Positions 55,305 to 64,000 of a DNA stretch of 64,000 nt are shown here, one piece after another; within the stretch, counting starts at the first letter, position 1, and each line of letters opens with the position of its first letter. The notes beneath the pieces are model-generated. The model saw nothing but the letters and a program-made list of their open reading frames with translations, was not told where the DNA came from and made no database searches. Origin of the DNA: Histoplasma ohiense (lineage: Eukaryota > Ascomycota > Eurotiomycetes > Onygenales > Ajellomycetaceae). The DNA lies in NCBI GenBank assembly GCA_017607445.1, contig JAEVHH010000004.1, positions 3,844,001 through 3,908,000 on the forward strand, in the 5' to 3' direction. Both the position numbers and the translations under genes were made by a program.

Positions 55305-57160
55305 CTAGTAGCCAGCCATTAGAGCGATACTGGTACAGTAACTTGCCAGGCCAGCAATAGCGATGAAACCACCGATGTATGCTGGCGCCTGCGATTCGCG
55401 GAAAGTTTGGGGTCCAATCAAGTTTCCTTCCATGGGGCGGGGGATAGGGGTTAGCAATTGTGTGAGAACGAGATAAGTACCTTTCATTGGAAGAGGATAG
55501 GCGTGGCGAAATTACCTGACGCACCGACGCAATATCCGATGTGCAGGATTGAATATTGCTTCGTGTGGTCGGCAGTGTTTTGTGTTCGCTTGGGCGAGGG
55601 ATATGCCTTGATGGGATTCGAGTAATCTTAACTGGTGCTGTTAAGGTTTGCGTACCAACTTCGTTAGGGTCCGAAGTAAATAGTATGTATGCAGATAGAG
55701 GGGAATATATAGACTAGTCAGCATGTTGACCTTCTTTGTCTTGTTTTCTGATACAGCACAGCACAGCGTGTTGCAGACGCAGGCATAATCCGATTATCTG
55801 ACCGACAATGTTGCTTCTCTTGATCGAGTAGACGAGGATGGCTCCCAAAATCGGCACACAACAGGCCAGAATCGTGACCAGAGAGCAGCGGTTGAGCCAG
55901 TCGGGCAGCCAATGTTGAGAACACGAAAGCGGACAGCGTCGATATCACGCCAGTTGGCATGTTAAAGATCGAGCTGTGACTGCCAAAAACCCAAGGTTGC
56001 TGATAATGATTCTGCCGAATGTGACCAAGCCTGGTGTGCATTTATACAGCAACAGCGATTAACTTAGCGGCGAGCAAGGGGAAAATTTAATCCTTGCAGG
56101 GCTGCAAGATCATGTGTTTTCTGTGTAGAGCCCCACTTGGAAGACGAGATTCAGGGGGTGGCGAAACTTCGAGCTGTCTGGATTGTTTATTTCCCTCCGC
56201 TCGGAACATGGACTGACAGGTTGAAAAAGAAAAGAAGCCAAGTTTTCGGGTCGACAATTGCTTCAACCGCCTGCGTCCACTTCCAATATTTGTTGGCTAT
56301 TCCCATTCTGTGGTCTGCCAAATGCTAGACTGCGTAATATTGCTCCTGTTCGCCGAGGAAGAAGGCGTTCATGGGGGAGTCAGGCATGGCAAGGATGGCA
56401 AACACTGACCACCACCATAGGCACTGAGCGTATATATTGACATTAACCAACCTCCTGACAGCAATCGTCGCGAATCCCCGAGATTTTTTCTACCTGTTAT
56501 AAGAAACAGAGACTTTTCCATTTTGCTATACCAGCAGAGTCTGGAATGTGCCCCATGGCCCATGAGAGGAACCCATTGATGACAGAACTTGCAGCGGCAC
56601 ACGAGGGCATTTCGCCGAGGTTGCTCGCTCTTTTATAGAAGCCTGCAATTATGAGAGAGGTACCAGGGACTATTGCCGCCTCCAGGAAACCTGTCAAACA
56701 GAATCAGTCCAACCCTATTTCACAGGGAAAACAAAGAAGCTCAAGGAAGGCCATCTTGCTATGCCAGCGGTAAGGACACACCAATAAAAGAACCCAGTGT
56801 TAGGAGGCCTGTAGAGGATTTGCAAGTCGGTATCAACAATGCCATCAGCAATCAACCCATTGAGCAGACGCAGAGATAATTGGCGGACTGGAAGCTCTGG
56901 CACTAGATAGGATGAAGGCCTCATTCCAACAATCACTTTCAAAGATGGTCAGATATTGTCCGAGTTGTGCATTCTCTGGCCAAGTCAGCATGCACCAATG
57001 GGGAGAATCGACCCTGCTCAAGAAAATTCTTGGCCTTCCGATTAAGGTCTTCCCTTAAGACATATAGCACTGATGTGCCTAATGCCACCTTGTCGAATGC
57101 TCCGAGAGTCGCGGTAAGGAAGAGCTGAGAACATTTCCTAGCTCGGCCATTCCAGAAAAA
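55305..57160 (-). pseudogene. Dal5-like (allantoate permease / anion:cation symporter) MFS pseudogene
   Basis: Read on the minus strand, ordered fragments follow the whole Dal5-type permease. FDKVALGTSVLYVLREDL marks the end of helix 1. FLEAAIVPGTSLIIAGFYKR comes from the helix 4 region, then SWAMGHI and IAKWKSL-LFLITG. RMGIANKYWKWTQAVEAI is the central cytosolic loop, followed by DPKTWLLFFFNLS. FNMPTGVISTLSAFVF comes next, then NTADHTKQYSILHIGYCVG, LIGPQTFRESQAP and the final helix to a stop at 55305-55307. The fragments lie in different frames with in-frame stops, for example TAG at 56325-56327 and TAA at 56187-56189; some joins could be introns, but the stops within conserved segments cannot. 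The intact family imports allantoate, nicotinate-type acids or small peptides. Confidence 0.88.
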
Positions 57161-59135
57161 CCGAGCTGACTAACCATTGGGATCGGGACCCCATCGAGCC
57201 TTCGTACCATTTCCCTCTCTGCTTGAGGTATCAATGGTGGATATTACCCGGCTTGATACAGAGAGACTGCCGCCTGGTCTACAGCTGCCTCATCAAGATT
57301 CGTCTGGTGAGCAGCGCTGGGCGTCTCATGACTCTTCGATTTCACACCTTCCATTTTGGTTGCCAAAAATTCTCATATAAAAAGCTGGGTCTGAAAGAGT
57401 CTTGATGCCAAATTTTGATGGAGGCTTTGCTGGAGGATGCGGAGTGATATGCGCCTTATCATGAACCATAACATGGAATCGCCGAGATGGAACCTTGCTC
57501 TCTCAGGTGAATGCATGGTAGCATCAGTTTCTGCTGTCAGCAGAACCTTTCATGGCCCCAAGGGGGTCGTGAAGTCATTTAGAATTGTTTTTTCTTCCTA
57601 GCACCGGAGATTGCTTAGGTCTCCACAGATACATGCGTTTTGTGATTGCAGTATTTAATAAGGCTAACTGTCGCCGGCCTTGGGACGCCGGGAATTTTCT
57701 TGTTAAACAGCAGCAATGTAACGAGTTGCATACTGAACTGGTGTAATATGGAGCATGCATATCTGCATAACCATACGCCGATAATCAAGGGTTGAGAGCA
57801 ATCAAATAGCTGGATATAGGAATTGCAGTACCCTCAACCTTAGCAATACTGGTTCTTCGGGCTCTGGTTAATGCGATGATAATTCGTTGGATATCAAAAT
57901 ACCCCCATGTCACGGGATTTATTTAGCAAAGAATTAGCGAAGAGTTGAAGCAGTTACTGGAAATCCATTGTCAGCATTCTCGTATCTGGCTTCTCTTCCG
58001 ATTGGATTCTTCGCAAGGGATTTTGAATGGCGTTTCAGACCTCTCGTCGCGCTTATGTGGATAGCCTTTCTCCTGTACGAGCGTATCGACTTGCGTTTGT
58101 GCGAGACACTAACTAAGCGTTAGTTCGTTGTCGTGGGAAGTCCAAATGTGATATATATCACGAGCAACGTGAGTAGTAACCGTGATCCTAAGGAAAGCTG
58201 AATGAATGTCACATCTACTGTAATACAATCTGCTAGTTACTGGAAAAATAACCATCTTGTGCCCGGCGAAATGGCTCACTACATCTCCTAAGCGTTGATA
58301 ACCATTACTCCAGGGTCTCACAGGCTCTCTTGGGCGCAACGATGACCCTGATGATCGAATCTGTTTTGAATTTGTCAAACAGAAAGTTCACGAAGTAACG
58401 ATGCCTACAAAACCGGTGGCCAAAATCAACGATCTTGCCAACCGATACATATTTCCATCGCTCTTGGAAGGTTTGAGATTTAGATTACGACAGAGATGGG
58501 CGGCGGAATTGGAAAGGTTAATAAAATTAGCTAAATTAAAATTAGATGATGGGAAAAGAGCAAGAACGTCTAGGCTTTGGCCATAATTTCTTTTGAATAC
58601 AATCGTACAACAAATGGAGTTGGCTCCGGATTGAATGTTACATGGGAGGTTGTGTGTATACACTTGAACACCACAAGCGTGGGACTATGTTCCTATATAT
58701 ATATTTATATAGGAAATTTTAGGGCCGGGTTTCTCCACTGCAGAGCACTTGACCGATGTTCTCTCTATACCTAATGAGAGCTGTTTCGTTCGCCTGAAGG
58801 CCGCAGTAATTGGAAAAAGAAAAATATATATTTAGGTGATGTGTACTATGACACACAGCTTTAACATGTATTTCGACGCGCCATGGACTGGGGTTCTGCT
58901 GCCCAAACATCGGACAGTGTAATAAGTACGCTCCCATATCGGGAAGTAAACTGCAAATAGAATAGATATCCTGTACAACATATAGACATAATCTGGCAGA
59001 GACATCTCATATTTACAGATCAATTCAGCTTCCAAATTGTTTTCGCTAAAGAGTTAATGCTTGTCCCCAGGCCTTCACCCGCCCCAATTCTAGTTTCCAT
59101 CCGATTCGTTTGATTAAAGGCAGGAAATAAATTAG
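57161..59135. other. Gene-poor interval left of the multicopper oxidase
   Basis: About 2 kb. The first part may hold the lost N-terminal codons and promoter of the permease relic. A plus frame at 58401-58586 (61 codons, with AELERLIKLAKLKLDDGKR, possibly helical) and the opposed minus frame 58388-58663 lack motifs. No gene is claimed. Confidence 0.45.
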
Positions 59136-61592
59136 CTACAGATATCGACACATCTCCTTGATTCCCCCGTTAACCAGGCCTTGGCCCTTCCCTGCTTGAG
59201 ACGCGTTCATAACATCAAACACCATTGCCATTCCACTCGCCAAATGCCACAGGACATGGCAATGAAATAACCAGATTCCTGGATTATCAGCACGAAACCG
59301 GAGGACGGCATGGCCCCGTTGCGGTATCTGCACTGTATCTCGTAGCAGAGCTCTGGAAAGATCGTGCGAGGTGGGCCGGTATTGCTGATGTTGTTGATCG
59401 GGGTTGAACGGGTTATACGAACCCCAGCCGCGAAATGCGGAATGGAGAGTGACAACGAAGAAGTTGTGGCCGTGCTATTTTGATCGATCTTAGTGTACGA
59501 TGGATACTTGATTTATCATAGAAGGTTGGAGGTATTGGGCGGGGGGAGGGAGGGAGGGACTGAGGCGAGAGACACTTACGAGGTGAAACGGATGTGCTCC
59601 CTCGTCCAGGTTGTTAACGACAAGATCAACCCAGACAGGCTCACTCCCTGTGGAAATTGTGAACTGGTTTTTATCCCAATGGCGTGGATCAAGGGCGACG
59701 AGAGGGTATGGAGGGTCTGATTGCGGGCGCCATGACGTGTGATTAAAATAACCAAATGGCACGTTTTGATTCTTGGACATCTGGGATATCTTTGTATATA
59801 TTACATAGGTCCGCTGGGCTTCAGGCGCAAGGCCGGAGAGGAGAGTCGATGAGGAGGATATTTGAGTGAGGTTAATGTGCGCATTTGATGGGAGAAATAA
59901 GGGCTGTGGATTGTATGGTTTAATGATATTAGGGTTTGTGCTATATATTGGAAATGCTTGGACGGAAGAAAGTGCTGGGTTGGGGTATTTGAAGCATCTA
60001 AAAACTGTCAGTTGGTGGAAGAAGAGAATACCTTTCAAGTGAGGATTGATACTTACTCAGGATCCAACTCCACAGTCAGAGAGGATTTTGCTCGGGAGTT
60101 CTGAGGAAGTCGTAGGATGAAATCTACTCGTTGACCGGGATATACGACGCCAATGGACTTTGAATTGGGTGTCCTTGACTGCATTAACTGCTGCGCCTCC
60201 AAGCCTCCGTCAACGTGGGTGAGGCGTATATACCCTTGGGAAAACCGAAGAGAAACCCCGGCAAGAGATCTAAATACCTACATTAGAAGAAAGTATATTC
60301 CCTGTGTAAGTTCCAGGAAAGGGTTCCCACCCGGTATTCACGACTCGGACTCGGTATGACCAGGAAGGGTCTACTATGAGATGAGGCATGAGATTTTCAC
60401 TGGAACAATCAATAGGACGCGCTGGGACTGCCATGGCGCAATCAAAGCGACCGGCTCCATTGATGAGAATAGAATCCGGCACAGGCTGAAAAGAATTAAC
60501 ATGCTATTAGCTTTTGCATAGGTTTAAGGATGGGAGGGGATAGTACTTCATTCCCGTATGATGCTGCTCTCATGTACCACTTCAGGACATCGTTCGCTGG
60601 CCTATGGTACCAGTCCCCAACTAGAAGGAGAATTTCTTTTTGATAATCATATTTGAGAATGTCTGATTCTGTGCTCGGGGATTGAATTCCTCGAATGGCT
60701 TTTGTGGTAGGACGATGGATCACTAATCCACCGTAAAGTCCATCTGCTCTCTGCAGGCCAGAGTGAGCATGATACCTAGGATGACACTAGTTGGTCTGCT
60801 GCGAAAAGAATACATGCACATAAATAGCTAACGTATGATATAAACATACCAATACGTTCCACTCTGCGAATCGGAGATGTTGAAATCATAGAGAAAGGAC
60901 TCTCCGGGGTTAATAGCACACTGCGTTACCCCTGTTGTGCCATCCATTCGGTTTGCATCTTAACTATGTTAGAATCGAGAGCCTCTGTCACATTATTTCG
61001 ATGTAAATAAGAAACACCTTTCATATGCAGGCCATGCCAATGCACCGAAATACCCTCGTCCTCTAAGCCATTTCTTACATCCACGATCAGACGGTCTCCA
61101 GATCGCGCCTCGATGACAGGGCCGGGAAAGTGACCTAGTCAAAAAATGGCTGGATGTCAATCAATCGAACACCCGCCCTAGTGGCATGGTCCCAGATCCG
61201 AGCAAGGATAGCACAGCTGACACACCATTGATCACATAGATGCGTTTCAGCACACCATCTGGACGGAGATAAGCTGCAGTTACCGTCCAGTTAAGGCGGA
61301 TTGTCGTCACCGGCCGATAAATATGTGTTTCGGGATGCAGTTTCTGACCAATATCGGAGTGAAGCGACTGCTCCACAGCCTGGTTTTCCTGTGCAATGTT
61401 CGGAGACTTTGGGACACCCAAGAAACTTACCAGCAAAATGAGGAAGATGATGACAGATGCCAAGCAGCTCCTTGACAAGGTCGTTCTGTCACTCGTCGTA
61501 TCCGCTCGAGATAGCTCTGACGAAACTCTTGGAGGATCTTGGAGTTCATCGCGAGGTGTGCGTATCCTCCTCCGACTGGATGTTCGTTCCAT
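59136..61592 (-). CDS. Multicopper oxidase (laccase/ferroxidase family) with N-terminal membrane anchor
   Basis: Copper enzyme that couples one-electron oxidation of phenols or metal ions to four-electron reduction of O2. Eight exons give 648 residues: 61592-61226, 61134-61018, 60958-60850, 60775-60547, 60485-60331, 60269-60057, 59997-59580 and 59474-59136. Residues 1-42 are polar and basic. A single hydrophobic segment follows at about 43-60 (CLASVIIFLILLVSFLGV), so a type II membrane protein with its catalytic part outside the cytosol is likely. This differs from Fet3-type ferroxidases, which have a C-terminal helix. Copper ligands are all present: HWHGLH (154-159), YHAHSG (His200 and His202), HPFHLHGHNF (532 onward) and HCHVLWH (607-613) with axial Met618. 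The substrate class (laccase, ferroxidase or pigment oxidase) cannot be decided. It is divergent from the phosphoesterase gene. Confidence 0.94.
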
Positions 61593-62050
61593 GCGCGTCC
61601 TGTGTTAAAGCCGATGGAGATGGAGCGCAAGAGCCAGGGTTAAAACAAAGCATGCAGTTACACACGCAAATGATGAATCACTTTGTTTGAGAGAGTTTGG
61701 TGGTTATTAGCTGCCCTTTTAACTCTTCTCTGAGTTCTCTGAGGAATTGGCTTTCCTGCACCGCCACCAGAGCAAGCATCCCGTCTGGGATACAGAGCTT
61801 CCTAGCTCTCTTGGAAAGTGTTTCAGAATGGACCTTGTACCCAGGTTCTTCAGTATGCTTGCCCCCGGTGCAAATGATTATGGTTGATGAGTGGGTCGCC
61901 GAGGCCGATATACAAGGTCTTCCCTTCTGTTGAAGATGATGGTGAATTTAGATTTGTGCTATTCTCCAGACTTTATAGTTATTTCTATCTTTTTATTTCC
62001 TTCGAATCCATGCTCCCTCTTCAACACTCGATAGCACACTTCTTCGGGAG
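61593..62050. promoter_or_regulatory. Divergent promoter region, multicopper oxidase / phosphoesterase
   Basis: 458 bp separate the two start codons, so both genes must take their core promoters from here. No TATA box was recognised with confidence; a T-rich tract near 61975-62005 lies 50-75 bp before the phosphoesterase start. Co-regulation is inferred from position. Confidence 0.55.
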
Positions 62051-64000
62051 ATGGCTGCTCGTTTTGTGAAAATAGGATTAGCTGTTACTGCAGTATGTAT
62101 AGTTTCTTGTCCGACATTTGACATTCCGATTGCTGACTATAGGTTTTTACCATAACTATAGCTAGCTCTCTTATTAACGGCAATCTTTTTGATTCTATTT
62201 ATTGACCGACGTGAAGCGGCCCGAAGTTTGAAGGACATCGACCATGTCATCATCTTTATGCAAGAAAATCGGTCATGGGATACAGTATGCTCTAATCAAC
62301 ATTCACTGATATCCATTGTGCGAATACTAACTGGCTCGCAAGTATTTCGGGACAATGGCGGGTGCAAGAGGTTTTAATGACCCCAACGTACAAGTCAACC
62401 CGAATGGGCTCCCCGTGTGGTACCAGTGATTCTCCCACCACCAGTATATGGAGAAATCTTGTATACTTACCTTTATTAGACCAGTTGACTCGAGCATGTC
62501 AAATGTCACAGAAACCCTTCTTCCATGGTACTTGGGGTATCTGGGCGGAAACTGGTCCCAAGCCATACAGTGCATGAGTGCTGGAAGCAATGGATATAGA
62601 GAAAATCATGCGTCAATCAACGGTGGACTCAATAATGGCTGGGCAAGGAACAATACACCGTGGAGTTGGGGTTATCTAAACCGGCATGACCTCCCCGTCC
62701 AGTTTGCCATTGCAGAAGGCTGGACTGTCGGCGATATGTATCAAGTATGTGTTCCCCTCCATCCTTAAGAAAACAGCATTGGAGGCCTCATAGTGAGATA
62801 GGAATCGCAAATCACTGCAACAAACCCGAATCGAGTCACCTTAGTGAGTGGAAGTATCAACGCACCTGGCAGCCCGCAGACCCTAGATGAAGGCGGTGTA
62901 TATATAGATAATAACGAAACCCCGGGTGAGTCGTTTTGGCAAAACTCTGCCCCGTGATTGAATTGTTTGAGCTAAACTCTGCGACTAGGATGCGAGTCTC
63001 CCAATCTCAACTGCTACCCTCTCAAATGGAAAACGATATTCGACATATATGAAGCTGCGGGCGTTTCTTGGCAGGTATACCAAGGAGTGGACAACTTTGA
63101 TGACAACCCCTTGGCCTGGTTCGAGCAGTTCCAGAATGCACCACCAACCTCGGCGTTGTCAAGGAAGGGAATGGCGTATTTGGGACTAGATGCCTTTTAT
63201 GCAGATGCTGCTTTAGGTACCTTACCACGAGTTAGCTTTATCGTCGGCCCGCGAGAACTTTCCGAACATCCGCCATATTCTCCTTCTGATGGAGGCTGGT
63301 TGCAGTACAAAATATTGGATGCGGTGGTAAGAGGGCCAAAGTATGGTAAAAGTGCACTTCTGATTAGTTACGATGGTACATGTTTTTCCCCCTCCGCCGT
63401 TCGAAGGCAATTAAATGTATCAAGCTGACCGTGCTCATAGAATCTGGTGGTTGGGGGGACCATGTTCCTCCTTACCATTCCCCAGAGAACACGACCGGTG
63501 AATGGCTGGAAGATCCGTATAATCTTTTTGGAAATATCTACACTGGCCCTGGTTTGTGCTCTTTTCACATGCTGTCAACTCAAAAATGCGCCGTCGCGAG
63601 TAACCCAACCCGTTATTACTTTAAAACTAATAATAATAACAATATCAGGAGTTCGAGTCCCTTTCTATATCGTTTCCCCTTGGACCCGCGGGGGACGCGT
63701 CTTTACCGAACACGCTGACCACAACTCGCAAATCCTTTTTATCGAAGAATGGCTCACCGCCAAAGGTTACAATAACGTCAGGACAGACGAAATGGTTCAC
63801 TGGAGAAGGCAGAACATGGCTCATCTCCTTAATTCACTGGACTTCGAAAATGTACGTCCCCGAAATACGCCTGCAGGAAATGACAGATGTTTTTTATATA
63901 CAATCCCCTTTGCTTAACCGCCATGTGATATTTCTACATAGCCCGACCTCTCCGTACCTGACATACCAAGACCGAAACAACCCCACCGCAACTCCCGCGG
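62051..64000 (+). CDS. Phosphoesterase family protein (phospholipase C / acid phosphatase type), cut by window end
   Basis: Metal-dependent phosphoester hydrolase of the family that includes bacterial phosphatidylcholine-type phospholipase C and fungal acid phosphatases. Nine exons are visible: 62051-62092, 62162-62284, 62343-62425, 62480-62744, 62802-62925, 62989-63375, 63441-63551, 63649-63851 and from 63942 past 64000. They give at least 465 residues, with the C-terminus beyond the edge. The N-terminus has a hydrophobic anchor (ALALLLTAILFILFID). Family motifs are HVIIFMQENRSWDTYFGT (metal-binding Glu-Asn), NNGWARNNTPWSWGYL, RVTLVSGSINAPG, WKTIFDIYEAAGVSWQVYQG, SYDESGGWGDHVPP (metal-binding Asp), VRVPFYIVSPWTRGG and EHADHNSQILFIEEWL. 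Activity as lipase or phosphatase cannot be told apart. All junctions are GT-AG and in frame. Confidence 0.92.

Noticed and set aside
63649..63662. agttcgagtcc resembling a tRNA B box
   Set aside because: It is inside a phosphoesterase exon encoding VRVPFY, and no A box precedes it at a suitable distance.

Overview
The window reads as nuclear DNA of a filamentous ascomycete, most likely a eurotiomycete and possibly of the order Onygenales. The signs are short GT-AG introns (about 60-180 bp) with CTAAC/CTGAC-type branch sites, Zn2Cys6 and fungal-rhodopsin proteins, a CFEM protein, and strong likeness to the Aspergillus-type BimE and Its3 families. The order-level placement is inference; nothing here fixes the species. 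Gene models were spliced by hand, and every complete model closes in frame.

Layout. 1-8.4 kb is gene-poor: one inferred small cysteine-rich secreted protein (3.3-3.7 kb), a tRNA-like relic (about 2.8 kb) and simple repeats. 8.4-10.0 kb holds the flap endonuclease FEN1, which has a 5-nt microexon. 10.8-20.8 kb is an accessory metabolic block: acyl/aryl-CoA ligase, relics of a Zn2Cys6 regulator and a class III aminotransferase, a short-chain dehydrogenase with a 10-nt microexon, a monocarboxylate-type MFS transporter and a fungal-rhodopsin membrane protein. 20.8-25.1 kb is gene-poor with decayed coding traces, followed by a secreted GMC oxidoreductase (25.1-27.3 kb). Another gene-poor stretch (27.3-31.7 kb) leads to linker histone H1.

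34.6-35.1 kb encodes a minimal CFEM protein. 37.5-51.6 kb is a conserved housekeeping core: phosphatidylinositol-4-phosphate 5-kinase, then a divergent pair made of a beta-propeller protein (possibly Nup37) and the intronless 6.3-kb APC/C subunit 1 (BimE). 52.4-54.5 kb encodes an intact Zn2Cys6 regulator with a GC-AG intron. 55.3-57.2 kb carries a broken Dal5-like permease. The right end has a divergent pair: a membrane-anchored multicopper oxidase and a membrane-anchored phosphoesterase that runs off the window.

How they work together. The housekeeping genes cover DNA replication and repair (FEN1), chromatin (H1), phosphoinositide signalling and mitotic exit. The accessory genes look like parts of small-molecule activation, redox and transport systems that are partly decaying: three transporter, enzyme or regulator genes are pseudogenes or relics. 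I see no polyketide synthase, NRPS or terpene cyclase backbone, and no convincing transposon, CRISPR array or rRNA gene.
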